From NCBI GenBank assembly GCA_965223115.1, contig OZ244982.1, forward strand, positions 1,736,001 through 1,800,000: a stretch of DNA of 64,000 bases, written 5' to 3'. Of this stretch, positions 9,101-16,874 are shown piece after piece. Under the pieces are notes generated by a model that worked only from the letters and a program-made list of their open reading frames with translations, ran no database searches and was not told the origin of the DNA. A program made the translations under genes and the position numbers. The stretch comes from CBDCUI01 sp965223115. Lineage in GTDB: Bacteria; Pseudomonadota; Gammaproteobacteria; UBA4575. The number at the start of each line of letters is the position of its first letter. Position 1 is the stretch's first letter.

Positions 9101-9874
9101 ATGGCTGAACGCAGAAAACATGAACGTCGCAAATGGGGCAGAAAAGTCACTTATCCTTTTATTGATAGTGATGGAGTCCTCGTTACCAAAAACCGCAGAA
9201 GACTTGTTGATCGAAGATCTGCAAAAGACGAGACCAAAGTCGATGAATCTGATACGACTAACGATACGTCACTCGACAATATTAACAGCAGCAAATCTTC
9301 GATTGATATCAGCGAATCAAAAGTGATGGAGCTTGAAGAAGCCATTAAAGATGACACACAAGAACCCGCATCTAAAATTGAGGATTCTATAAAAAGCCTT
9401 GAATCAGAGATCCTTACCAGCGTCGACAAACCAAAGAAAGCATCACAGGTGAAAAATAATCCTGTACAGCAAAATAAAGCCAAAAGCACAGAAAAAGAAT
9501 CGGAGCTTAAACTTGAACCTTTATCTGCCAATGGCGCAGATGATCAGAACACCTCTATAGAATTACACTTTAATGGTGACAAACATGTGTTGTCGAGCGA
9601 ACAAAGCTCTTACAAAGTAGGCCGAGACCCTGCGTGTGACATTATTGTGCAAGGAAAATATGTTTCCAGGATGCACGCAAAAATTGTATATAAAGAAGGC
9701 AAATTCTTGTTACAAGATGATAGCTTCAATGGTACTTATATAAAATTTAAAAACGGCCAAAAAATCCACGTGACCAAGAACGAACAAACCCTCATATCAG
9801 ATGGCGTCATGAGCATGGGCGAACCTGTAAAAGACGAGAAAAAATCTATTATTCAGTTCAAAATTCTTGAATAA
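9101..9874 (+). CDS. FHA-domain protein, paralogue with long acidic linker
   Basis: 257 residues. The N-terminus repeats the module of the preceding FHA gene: ERRKHERR, then PFIDSDGVLV, then NRRRLVDRR (residues 3-39). A low-complexity Ser/Asp/Glu/Lys linker (about 40-150) looks disordered. The C-terminal FHA domain has G174-R175, S189-R190-x-H192 and N210-G211-T212, all intact. It was probably produced by duplication of the neighbour followed by linker expansion. ATG at 9101; no strong ribosome site. The function, as for its paralogue, is binding an unknown phosphothreonine partner, by inference from the domain. Confidence 0.83.
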   Translation: MAERRKHERRKWGRKVTYPFIDSDGVLVTKNRRRLVDRRSAKDETKVDESDTTNDTSLDNINSSKSSIDISESKVMELEEAIKDDTQEPASKIEDSIKSLESEILTSVDKPKKASQVKNNPVQQNKAKSTEKESELKLEPLSANGADDQNTSIELHFNGDKHVLSSEQSSYKVGRDPACDIIVQGKYVSRMHAKIVYKEGKFLLQDDSFNGTYIKFKNGQKIHVTKNEQTLISDGVMSMGEPVKDEKKSIIQFKILE

Positions 9875-9906
9875 CTAAACTGTCTGGTAAACCTGGACCG
9901 GCTTAC

Positions 9907-9983
9907 TCTGACCCCTTTTATCCTAACCTCTTTGGTGAATCCAAATTCAAAGCGGAAAAAAGGGGTCAGGGGGTCAGGGTCGG
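9907..9983. repeat. REP-like GGGGTCAG motif cluster at the outer left end of the transposase unit
   Basis: Several short copies of the same word lie here in both orientations: TCTGACCCCTTTTATCC at 9907-9923, then AAAAAAGGGGTCAGG and GGGTCAGGGTCGG at 9955-9983. They are degenerate versions of the perfect inverted repeats that bound the transposase gene. Such clusters are typical around REP-associated tyrosine transposases. Confidence 0.7.
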
Positions 9984-10101
9984 AAAAAAGGGGTCAGAGC
10001 CCTTTTATATAGTAATTTCTCGTACCCGCATTTGATCTTGTTATCTTCTATTTTATAATCTTGCATATATATACCTGATGTCTCTTTAACTTGTAGATGA
10101 C
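9984..10101. repeat. 118-bp direct repeat, copy 1
   Basis: Matches 11463-11580 over the same length with about five substitutions (about 96 % identity). It begins with the REP-like word AAAAAAGGGGTCAGAGCCC and ends TAGATGAC. On the minus strand both copies keep an open frame (HLQVKETSGIYMQDY...), which suggests a captured or duplicated gene fragment and not only a structural repeat. Confidence 0.85.
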
Positions 10102-10117
10102 CCAAGAACCAATAAAA

Positions 10118-10828
10118 TTAGAAAGGCTTCTCTTTTTCAAGCTTAGCCGATCTCGGTCGTCCCCGTGTCATATGTCCCACTTTTATTTTTAGTCTTTGCT
10201 CTATTTTGGCACGAAACCGATCATTGCCCAATGGAGTGCCACTTTGCCAGCATGCTTGGATCGTATGGATGTCTTGTTGGTCAATATGGTGGCGAAATAG
10301 TTCTCGATAAGCTTGCTTGCGTTGTGGCTTGGTTTTTCCAAGCACTTGATATTCTGGATGCGGGGTAAGCAGTGGGTCTTCTTTTTGTGTAGCATTACCC
10401 CGGTAGCTGGACCATTTGTATTGGCCAGGAGCTTTAACCATATTGGCCCGTACAGGATTAAGTTCAATATAGCGCATACAGGTCAATAGATAGGTTTCGC
10501 TGTCAACAAGACTGGCTTTGAATCGTCCTTCCCAGAGCGTACCACTGCGCCCATAGAGATAATTAATGTAAGGCACATAATGTCGACCCACATATTGCAT
10601 GGTGAGACTAATACCTTCTTTCGTTTGCGGGGTGATCAGTAGATGCACATGATTGGTCATGAGCACGTAGGCATGCAGTTCGCAATCATAGCGAATAAGC
10701 GCTTCTTCGAGCCATTCTAAGTAGGCTCGGTAGTCATCGTCTTCAAAGAAAATAGGTTCGCGATTATTACCACGTTGAACGATATGACACGGTACATCTT
10801 TTAGAAAAAATCGAGGCTTGCGGGGCAT
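10118..10828 (-). CDS. REP-associated tyrosine transposase (Y1/IS200-like HUH)
   Basis: 236 residues of the Y1_Tnp family. The HUH metal site is H60-V-H62 in MTNHVHLL. The helix with the catalytic Tyr is RYIELNPVRA (Tyr120), preceded by LWEGRFKASL. It nicks and joins single-stranded DNA at hairpin-containing REP sequences. It lies inside inverted GGGGTCAGAGCCC repeats, which it probably recognises. The frame is intact and the motif residues are present, so it may be active. It is the only transposase in the window. Confidence 0.93.
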   Translation of the reverse strand: MPRKPRFFLKDVPCHIVQRGNNREPIFFEDDDYRAYLEWLEEALIRYDCELHAYVLMTNHVHLLITPQTKEGISLTMQYVGRHYVPYINYLYGRSGTLWEGRFKASLVDSETYLLTCMRYIELNPVRANMVKAPGQYKWSSYRGNATQKEDPLLTPHPEYQVLGKTKPQRKQAYRELFRHHIDQQDIHTIQACWQSGTPLGNDRFRAKIEQRLKIKVGHMTRGRPRSAKLEKEKPF

Positions 10829-10896
10829 GTATCTGCCCTTTTGTAGTTTAAAATTAAATAAACTATATCATAAAAATGGGCTCTGACCCCTTTTAT

Positions 10897-10962
10897 CCTA
10901 TACTGACCCCTTTTATCCTTTTATCTGACCCTTTTATCTTTTATCCCTTTTATCCAAGGATA
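10897..10962. repeat. Degenerate tandem CTTTTATC / CTGACCCC words
   Basis: Outside the right inverted repeat of the transposase unit the sequence is a decaying run of the words CTGACCCCTTTTATC and CTTTTATC, repeated four to five times. It ends just before the lipoprotein stop codon. It looks like remnants of repeated REP-end additions. Confidence 0.6.
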
Positions 10963-10970
10963 GTAATTAG

Positions 10971-11411
10971 CTATTGTTGGTTAGTAGCTGTTATAATAAC
11001 AATATTGTCTTCTTCATCAAAATAAAAAGCGCCACCACCATTTACACCCGGTTTAGAAACAAAAATACGATAACGTGCATCCTTTTTTAGAACATTGGCT
11101 TTAATAGTTTCTTGTAAGCCAGGATAAAGTTGACCATAGCTTATTTGAGTAAGTTTATCTTTTGCTTCGCCTCTCAACTCCCAAACTTTTTTCCATCCTT
11201 TATCACCTAAATTTTCATCAACACTAATATAATCAATTCCCTTTATGCTAAATTTTTTGCTAGAGGGTGTCATCCTATCAAGTTTGTAAAATTGAAATAC
11301 AATATCTTCATCTAATGTACCTTCTGCCTTAATAAAGAATGTTTCAACACAACCAGCAAGAAGTAAAATACTAACTACCAACGTTAATAATTTTAAACCT
11401 CGAATTAGCAT
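10971..11411 (-). CDS. Lipoprotein of unknown function
   Basis: 146 residues with a lipoprotein signal: a hydrophobic segment then LLLAGC, so Cys21 is lipidated after cleavage. The mature part is mixed alpha/beta in appearance, ending GGGAFYFDEEDNIVIITATNQQ without repeats. The start ATG at 11411 is preceded by AAGGAATGGG and overlaps an upstream stop as TAATG. I do not recognise the family. It lies between the two 118-bp repeats beside a transposase, so it could be cargo or a bystander lost together with the element. Confidence 0.7.
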   Translation of the reverse strand: MLIRGLKLLTLVVSILLLAGCVETFFIKAEGTLDEDIVFQFYKLDRMTPSSKKFSIKGIDYISVDENLGDKGWKKVWELRGEAKDKLTQISYGQLYPGLQETIKANVLKKDARYRIFVSKPGVNGGGAFYFDEEDNIVIITATNQQ

Positions 11412-11462
11412 TAACCCATTCCTTTAATAATCAATATTGTTCGGCAAATTACCACGGTTACC

Positions 11463-11613
11463 AAAAAAGGGGTCAGAGCCCTTTTATATAGTAATTTCTC
11501 GTACCCGTATTTTATTTTATTATCTTCTATTTCATAATCTTGCATATATATACCTGATGTCTCTTTAACTTGTAGATGACTCATATCATAAAAAAAGGCT
11601 CTGACCTCTTTTA
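11463..11613. repeat. 118-bp repeat copy 2 in a REPIN-like unit with inverted ends
   Basis: The left end AAGGGGTCAGAGCC (11467-11480) is mirrored by GGCTCTGACCTCTT (11597-11610) with one mismatch. The first 118 bases duplicate 9984-10101. A non-autonomous element built from the same ends as the transposase unit is the simplest reading. An 86-codon minus-strand frame at 11411-11671 runs through it and is most likely repeat-derived. Confidence 0.75.
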
Positions 11614-11657
11614 TTATCAAAAATAATAATAAAATTTTTAATGTCAATTTTTTGACA

Positions 11658-12047
11658 CTACGTTTTGCCACTTACTTTACGTATTAAACGACGTTGTCTT
11701 TTATCCGGTTTAGTTTTTGTACTTGGCATACCCGCATTAAGTAACTTACGTTGCTCAATATTCATTTCTCGTTTTTTTATACTATCTTTTGTTTCTTCAT
11801 ACAGCATTTGTGCTTGTTTTGCAGGACCACGTTTTTCACTTAATGCTTTTACAATAACTGCAGCATGATATTGACCTCGTGTGATTTCTAACTTGTCATC
11901 GACATTAATCGTTTTAGACGATTTAACACGTTGCCCATTTACATGGACTTTGCCTCCATTGACCGCATCGGATGCCAATGAACGTGTTTTAAAGAAACGC
12001 GCTGCCCACAACCATCTATCAATACGAGTTTTCTCTTTAATATCCAT
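11658..12047 (-). CDS. hslR: Ribosome-associated heat shock protein Hsp15 (S4 domain)
   Basis: RNA-binding protein that recycles 50S subunits carrying a blocked nascent chain. The S4 domain is at about residues 7-65: RIDRWLWAARFFKTRSLASD, then NGGKVHVNGQRVKSS. The C-terminal basic tail is Lys/Arg rich (KPDKRQRRLIRKVSGK). 129 residues, matching E. coli HslR (133). ATG at 12047. It is divergent from the GST gene with 61 bases between starts. Confidence 0.93.
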   Translation of the reverse strand: MDIKEKTRIDRWLWAARFFKTRSLASDAVNGGKVHVNGQRVKSSKTINVDDKLEITRGQYHAAVIVKALSEKRGPAKQAQMLYEETKDSIKKREMNIEQRKLLNAGMPSTKTKPDKRQRRLIRKVSGKT

Positions 12048-12108
12048 ATTCTTATTTTATTTGGATTGCGTATAATGCTGTACTTTATAAATTTTAATCT
12101 TAAAAATC

Positions 12109-12765
12109 ATGGACTTAGAACTAATCAGCTTTAATGTATGCCCGTTTGTACAACGTAGTGTCATCACACTTAACCACAAAAACTGTGCTTATAAAATTAC
12201 GTTTATTGATTTAAGTAATCCACCTGACTGGTTTGCAGAAATTTCACCTTTAGGAAAAGTACCTGTATTAAAAGTGGACAACAAAGAAGTTTTATTTGAA
12301 TCCGCTGTGATTAATGAGTTTATCGATGATGTTACACCTGGAACAATGAAACCCTCAGATCCACTTACCTTAGCGAAAAATCGTGCATGGATTGAATATG
12401 GGGGAACTTGTTTAGTTGATTTATATATGATCGCTGATCTTAAAACTGAACAAGACACGAGACAACGAATGGAAGCTAGTATTGAACGTTTAAAACGTGT
12501 TGAAAATACACTTGGTCACTCTACTTTTTTTAATGGCGAAGAATTAGCATTAGTTGACACTGCTTATGCGCCTTTACTAATTCGATTAGACTTTTTAAAT
12601 GAAAAGTTGGGTTTTTTAAACTGGAATGATTTTCCAAAACTAAAGAAATGGAAACAAAACTTATTAAGCTTAGAATCTGTACAAAAGTCGATTATTGATG
12701 ACTTCGAACTACATTACACCAACAAAATCAAATCACAAAATGGTTACTTAGCAAGTATTTTATAA
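12109..12765 (+). CDS. Glutathione S-transferase family protein
   Basis: 218 residues. The N-terminal thioredoxin-like domain has CPFVQRS with Cys11, which suggests an omega-type or glutaredoxin-like active site and not the Tyr/Ser type. FAEISPLGKVPVL carries the cis-Pro, and FESAVINEFID has the glutathione-binding Glu-Ser pair. The all-alpha C-terminal domain follows (about 85-218). The substrate is not predictable. ATG at 12109. It is convergent with the UPF0260 gene, whose stop lies one base away. Confidence 0.9.
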   Translation: MDLELISFNVCPFVQRSVITLNHKNCAYKITFIDLSNPPDWFAEISPLGKVPVLKVDNKEVLFESAVINEFIDDVTPGTMKPSDPLTLAKNRAWIEYGGTCLVDLYMIADLKTEQDTRQRMEASIERLKRVENTLGHSTFFNGEELALVDTAYAPLLIRLDFLNEKLGFLNWNDFPKLKKWKQNLLSLESVQKSIIDDFELHYTNKIKSQNGYLASIL

Positions 12766-12766
12766 C

Positions 12767-13201
12767 CTACACCCAGTAAACTATATGCTCTGCTACTTCT
12801 AGCACTTCGGTCTCACTTACTACTCTATTTTGAACCGACATTTTTTTCCTATGCATTATTTTTTCATCACCACTTACTAAATGATGCCAATCTGGTAATT
12901 CTTTACCTTCATAAACCAAACGATAGGCACAGGTTTTCGGTAGCCATTTGAATTCTTCCACATCATCAGGTACTAATTGCAAACAATCCTCTACGAGTTT
13001 TTTTCGTTTAGAATAGTTTTTACATTTGCATGTATTAGCATTTAACATATGACAAGCAACATCTGTATAAAAAAGCTCTTTAGTGTCTGCATCTTCTAAT
13101 TTAATTAAACAGCATTTCCCACAACCATCACAAAGTGCTTCCCATTCTTTTTTTGTCATCTCTTGAAGAGATTTTGTTTTCCAAAATGATTTGGTATTCA
13201 C
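12767..13201 (-). CDS. UPF0260 (YcgN-like) cysteine cluster protein
   Basis: 144 residues. A dense set of Cys at 24, 27, 30, 31, 50, 58 and 60 (LCDGCGKCC, then VACHMLNANTCKC), with a further CAYRLVYEGKELPDWHHL segment, is the hallmark of the family and suggests a zinc or Fe-S site. The biochemical role is unknown. Start ATG at 13201, just outside the inverted-repeat element that separates it from htpG. Confidence 0.93.
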   Translation of the reverse strand: MNTKSFWKTKSLQEMTKKEWEALCDGCGKCCLIKLEDADTKELFYTDVACHMLNANTCKCKNYSKRKKLVEDCLQLVPDDVEEFKWLPKTCAYRLVYEGKELPDWHHLVSGDEKIMHRKKMSVQNRVVSETEVLEVAEHIVYWV

Positions 13202-13228
13202 TATTACGTTATATTGATGACTATTACC

Positions 13229-13364
13229 TAAAGGAGTTCTGATTTATTAGTTCACACGACTGAGACGAGGCAAAAAATGTTGAGAAAGCGGAGTTTACAC
13301 ATGAGTAAATGAGCATTTCGAAATATTTTTTAACGAAGTATCAGAATAAATCAGGACTCCCTTA
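13229..13364. repeat. 136-bp MITE-like element with 20-bp terminal inverted repeats
   Basis: The left end TAAAGGAGTTCTGATTTATT (13229-13248) matches the reverse complement of the right end (13345-13364) at 18 of 20 positions. The interior has no frame. The right end supplies the last bases around the htpG stop codon, so the insertion sits exactly at the end of htpG. It may fold as a long hairpin in the htpG mRNA and serve as its 3' end. No transposase with matching ends is in the window. Confidence 0.78.
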
Positions 13365-15254
13365 GCTAGAAATCTCGTTGATCATTTGATTTAGACGACT
13401 TACAAAACTGGCCGGATCTTCGAGCTGACCTCCTTCTGCAAGAATGGCCTGATCAAACAATATTTTTGCCCAATCTTCGAATCGATCCTCAGCTTGTTCG
13501 TTTTCCATGCGCTTAACTAAAGCATGATTTGGGTTGATCTCTAATACAGGCTTCGTTGCAGGCATTTCGTGACCTGCCTGTTTCATGAGATGTTGCATAT
13601 ACAACGCCATATCGTGTTCATTAAGCACAATACAGGCAGGCGAAGATGTTAAACGATGCGAGACACGAACATCTTCCACTTTTTCTTCAAGAACTTTTTT
13701 AATTCTATCGATTAAATCTTTTGCTTCTTTTTCGATCTTCTTTTGTTGCTTTTTATCTTCTTCACTGCCTAACTTGCCAAGATCAAGCTCACCTTTTGCC
13801 ACCGATACAAAAGACTTTTCTTGATATTCCGTCAAGTGGCTCATTAACCATTCATCAACGCGGTCAAATAACAGCAATACTTCAATTCCTTTTTCACGGA
13901 ATATCTCAAGATGCGGACTATTTTTTGCAGCAGCGTAATTATCTGCCGTGATGTAATAGATCTTTTCTTGCTCTGGTTTCATACGTGCAATGTAATCTTC
14001 CAAAGACACATTTTGTGTATCATCACTATTATGTGTAGAAGAAAACCTAAGTAATTTTGCAATCTGTTCCCTATTCGCAAAATCTTCTCCAGGTCCCTCT
14101 TTTAACACTTTACCAAATACTGACCAAAACTCTTGGTACTTTACTGATTCAGTTTTTGCAAGATTTTCTAACAAGCCCAGGATTTTCTTAACCGAACCTG
14201 AACGGATACTGTCGATCACTTTGTTACTCTGCAAAATCTCACGGGAAATATTCAATGGCAAGTCATTTGAATCAATTACACCGCGCACAAATCGCAAGTA
14301 TCGCGGTAGTAATTTTTCTGCATCATCCATAATGAACACACGCTGCACATAAAGCTTCACACCATGACTTGGATTGGGTTCAAATAAATCAAACGGTGCT
14401 TGAGTTGGAATATATAACAGAGAAATATATTCCGTTTTCCCTTCGACCCGGTTATGTGTCCATACTAGGGGTTCTGCAAAATCGTGCCCAACGTGTTTAT
14501 AAAACTCTTTATATTCGTCATCGCTGATTTCATTCTTGGGTCGCACCCAAAGTGCCGAGGCTTTATTAACTGTTTCCCACTTTGCAGTAGGTTCGCCTTT
14601 GTCATTCTCTTCACGCATCTCAATTGGTAAAGGCACATGATCTGAATATTTTGAGATGATAGAACGCAAGCGCCAGCCATTTAACAAATCATCCTCATCT
14701 TTTTTAAGATGCAAAATTACTTCCGTACCACGTTTTTCACGTTCGATTTCTTCCAACGTATAAGAGCCTGTTGCTTCAGACTCCCAACGTACGGCTTGAT
14801 CTTTTTCAAGCCCTGCCCTACGTGTAAGTAGCTCAACTTTTTCTGCAACAATAAATGCTGAATAAAACCCAACCCCAAATTGACCGATAAGATGTGAATC
14901 TTTGCTTTGGTCACCCGTTAATTGTGAAAGAAATTCTTTGGTACCAGACTTGGCAATCGTACCAATATTTTGAATGACTTCGTCGCGACTCATGCCAATA
15001 CCATTATCACGCACAGTGATAGTGCGTGCTTTTTTATCATATTCAACTTGAATTTTTAATTCTGCATCTTTATTTAATAAAGAGTCATTTGAGATGGCTT
15101 CAAAACGCAATTTATCGCATGCATCTGAAGCATTGGATATTAGCTCTCTTAAAAATATCTCTTTATTTGAATAAAGAGAGTGAATCATTAAGTGCAACAG
15201 TTGTGCAACTTCTGTTTCGAACTGCAAAGTTTCTTTTTTTGTTTCCGTACTCAT
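13362..15254 (-). CDS. htpG: Chaperone HtpG (Hsp90)
   Basis: 630-residue Hsp90 with all blocks: NKEIFLRELISNASDACDKL (ATP-lid Glu and Asn), DNGIGM, GQFGVGFYSAFIVA, and the middle-domain catalytic Arg region NISREILQ. It ends without the eukaryotic MEEVD. Start ATG at 15254 with no clear ribosome site, 28 bases downstream of a 74-residue gene in the same direction, so co-transcription is likely. A sigma-32-like -10 lies before that small gene. The stop codon overlaps the MITE-like repeat. Confidence 0.98.
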   Translation of the reverse strand: MSTETKKETLQFETEVAQLLHLMIHSLYSNKEIFLRELISNASDACDKLRFEAISNDSLLNKDAELKIQVEYDKKARTITVRDNGIGMSRDEVIQNIGTIAKSGTKEFLSQLTGDQSKDSHLIGQFGVGFYSAFIVAEKVELLTRRAGLEKDQAVRWESEATGSYTLEEIEREKRGTEVILHLKKDEDDLLNGWRLRSIISKYSDHVPLPIEMREENDKGEPTAKWETVNKASALWVRPKNEISDDEYKEFYKHVGHDFAEPLVWTHNRVEGKTEYISLLYIPTQAPFDLFEPNPSHGVKLYVQRVFIMDDAEKLLPRYLRFVRGVIDSNDLPLNISREILQSNKVIDSIRSGSVKKILGLLENLAKTESVKYQEFWSVFGKVLKEGPGEDFANREQIAKLLRFSSTHNSDDTQNVSLEDYIARMKPEQEKIYYITADNYAAAKNSPHLEIFREKGIEVLLLFDRVDEWLMSHLTEYQEKSFVSVAKGELDLGKLGSEEDKKQQKKIEKEAKDLIDRIKKVLEEKVEDVRVSHRLTSSPACIVLNEHDMALYMQHLMKQAGHEMPATKPVLEINPNHALVKRMENEQAEDRFEDWAKILFDQAILAEGGQLEDPASFVSRLNQMINEISS

Positions 15255-15282
15255 TTTAATTTTAATAATTAATGATTAAAGT

Positions 15283-15507
15283 TTAACGATTAATTTCACC
15301 ATCTATTTCCAGTGAAAGTGTTTCATCTGGAGCTGAATCTCCGTAATTGCTTAGATCTTCAAGCGTTATTTTTAAACGCAATTGATTTATTTCCGGATGT
15401 TTTGCCAAATGGCCTACAATGGCTTCATCCGCCCTCACACCAAAAGTCTTAAGTAGTGCACGTATATCTTTGCGACTGTTATCGTCCATAGGTTTCTCCA
15501 GAGCCAT
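15283..15507 (-). CDS. Conserved small protein in the htpG transcription unit
   Basis: 74 residues, no signal or membrane segment. It begins MALEKPMDDNSRKDIRALLK; the early part resembles small DUF6494-type proteins, but I am not sure of the family. The acidic C-terminal half (LEDLSNYGDSAPDETL) is different. ATG at 15507 and stop 28 bases before htpG suggest co-transcription with the chaperone. A near-consensus heat-shock -10 (CCCCATAAAT on the minus strand, 15519-15528) lies just upstream. Confidence 0.7.
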   Translation of the reverse strand: MALEKPMDDNSRKDIRALLKTFGVRADEAIVGHLAKHPEINQLRLKITLEDLSNYGDSAPDETLSLEIDGEINR

Positions 15508-15518
15508 GGTTAATTACT

Positions 15519-15545
15519 ATTTATGGGGCTATTTTTCTAAAAATA
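15519..15545 (-). promoter_or_regulatory. Possible sigma-32 promoter of the htpG unit
   Basis: On the minus strand GCCCCATAAAT matches the heat-shock -10 consensus (CCCCATnT) about 15 bases before the ATG at 15507. A -35 at the expected spacing is poor; the CTTGAAA further upstream is about 30 bases from the -10, which is too far. Supported by the -10 and by what the unit encodes only. Confidence 0.35.
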
Positions 15546-16228
15546 AAGGTCTCTATGAATTTTTCAAGCACTTTTCCAACTTGTTGAAATTTATCTGTGG
15601 GTGCTAGCATTTCTTCTAGACTTTGTATATATGGCCCTGTCTTATCAGGCCTACCACATTCCTGATAGATGGCTTGCACATTGCTGGGCAACATTTCAAG
15701 ATGAAACTGAAGACCTAGCACTTTATCCCCATAAACAAATCCTTGGTTTATGCAACCATCACTGACTAAAAAATTAACTGCTCCAGACGGAATCGCGAAT
15801 GTATCTGCATGCCAATGCATTGCATTAAACTGCATTGGAATTTCTTGGACACTTTCATCTTGTAACTGCTTGTTTCGTGTGACTGGAAACCAGCCGATTT
15901 CTTCATATGTGTTTTTAGCAACTTCTGCTCCTAGGACATCGGCAATCAACTGAGCACCTAAACACACTCCCATGACGGGTACATTACGCTGAATAACAGA
16001 TTCTATAAAGTTCTTCTCAAGTGTAAGCCAAGGAAATTCATCTTCATCATGCACTCCCATAGGACCACCCATGACAATCAATGCATCCATATCATGCACG
16101 GAAGGTAAAGACTGGTCTTGGTACATACAGGTATGGGTTAAAGCACAACCCTTGGCAACGAGAATATTTTCGATACTGCCTAAGCCTTCAAAAGGAACAT
16201 GCTTCAGATAATGTATACGTATACGCAT
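15521..16228 (-). CDS. Class I glutamine amidotransferase domain protein
   Basis: A stand-alone GATase1 protein of the GuaA-like type. MGVCLGAQL contains the nucleophile Cys, LGLQFHLEM the His, and VMGGPMGVHDEDEFPWL the oxyanion region. The longest frame starts at a TTG (16270); an ATG at 16255 overlaps the ogt stop as TAATG. The ATG at 16228 (MRIRIHYLKHVPFEG) fits the usual family N-terminus and is chosen. The ammonia acceptor is unknown; homologues are often loosely named GMP synthase-like. It is downstream of ogt in the same direction. Confidence 0.85.
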   Translation of the reverse strand: MRIRIHYLKHVPFEGLGSIENILVAKGCALTHTCMYQDQSLPSVHDMDALIVMGGPMGVHDEDEFPWLTLEKNFIESVIQRNVPVMGVCLGAQLIADVLGAEVAKNTYEEIGWFPVTRNKQLQDESVQEIPMQFNAMHWHADTFAIPSGAVNFLVSDGCINQGFVYGDKVLGLQFHLEMLPSNVQAIYQECGRPDKTGPYIQSLEEMLAPTDKFQQVGKVLEKFIETFIFRKIAP

Positions 16229-16254
16229 ATGACTTAATTTAAAATTTAACTGCA

Positions 16255-16731
16255 TTACGCAGCACAACAATAAGCCTCTTCATGACTTAGCAACCATTGT
16301 TTGCGTCGCACTAGGATGCCATCTGCATCTCCCATAAATCCACCTAAACCAGTCGCACTAACAACACGATGGCATGGAACAATTAACAATAGATTATTTC
16401 TACGACAGGCATTTCCCACCGCACGTGGTCCCGATTTGATCCTTTTAGCAATCTCACCATAAGTTTGTGTTTCACCAAAAGGAATCTTTCTTATTTGGTC
16501 CCATACCCGCAACTGAAAATCTGTACCTGTGGAATGCAAATACGGCAGTTCAAAATTATGCAGCTCTCCAGCAAAATAAGCTTGTATTTGACGTTGAATT
16601 TCCTTTGCAAAGGTATGCTTACTCAAGGTTTCACGGGTTTGAGGAGCTACCTGTAAGACTTCTAACACAAAATCCGCTTCATAGTTAACCGCTATTTTGC
16701 CTATGGGGGTGGAGATGACGGCTCGGTTCAT
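16255..16731 (-). CDS. ogt: Methylated-DNA-[protein]-cysteine S-methyltransferase
   Basis: Repairs O6-methylguanine by suicide transfer to its own Cys. 158 residues, short Ogt/MGMT form. The active site PCHRVV has Cys120, preceded by the helix-turn-helix arginine finger region RAVGNACRRNN. FGETQTYGEIA is the family block. ATG at 16731. Its stop overlaps a possible ATG of the amidotransferase, so the two are probably in one unit. Confidence 0.95.
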   Translation of the reverse strand: MNRAVISTPIGKIAVNYEADFVLEVLQVAPQTRETLSKHTFAKEIQRQIQAYFAGELHNFELPYLHSTGTDFQLRVWDQIRKIPFGETQTYGEIAKRIKSGPRAVGNACRRNNLLLIVPCHRVVSATGLGGFMGDADGILVRRKQWLLSHEEAYCCAA

Positions 16732-16821
16732 AGCGTCTCCAGTTTTGTAATAATAACGAAGAATAGATACAACATTTTACTGGCTTGTTCATGTATGTAT
16801 ACATTTTTTCTACACAAACAA

Positions 16822-16847
16822 AAACGCCTCTAAGTTTAGAGGCGTTT
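16822..16847 (-). terminator. Rho-independent terminator of the rpsP-rimM-trmD-rplS operon
   Basis: AAACGCCTCTAA pairs with TTAGAGGCGTTT around a tiny loop; on the minus strand the stem is followed by TTTTTGTTTG. It lies 28 bases after the rplS stop. Confidence 0.85.
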
Positions 16848-16874
16848 AATAAAATACATGGAAAATTAAAGAAG

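Larger units (their letters stand above)
9984..10896. mobile_element. RAYT/IS200-like transposase unit bounded by 17-bp inverted repeats
   Basis: The left end AAAAGGGGTCAGAGCCC (9986-10002) is perfectly matched in inverse orientation by GGGCTCTGACCCCTTTT (10878-10894). Between them lie one 118-bp segment also found at 11463 and a Y1 transposase gene on the minus strand. There is no obvious target-site duplication, as expected for single-strand HUH transposition. The boundaries are inferred from the inverted repeats. Confidence 0.7.

Noticed and set aside
9151..9531. 126-codon Ser-rich frame antisense to the second FHA gene
   Set aside because: Mirror of the Asp/Glu/Lys-rich linker codons; the FHA frame has recognisable domains, this one none.
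11411..11671. 86-codon minus-strand frame between hslR and the lipoprotein gene
   Set aside because: Most of it is the 118-bp repeat plus REP-like ends (RALTPF is the translation of the repeat word), and its start lies inside hslR. Treated as repeat-derived, though the same peptide is encoded in both repeat copies.
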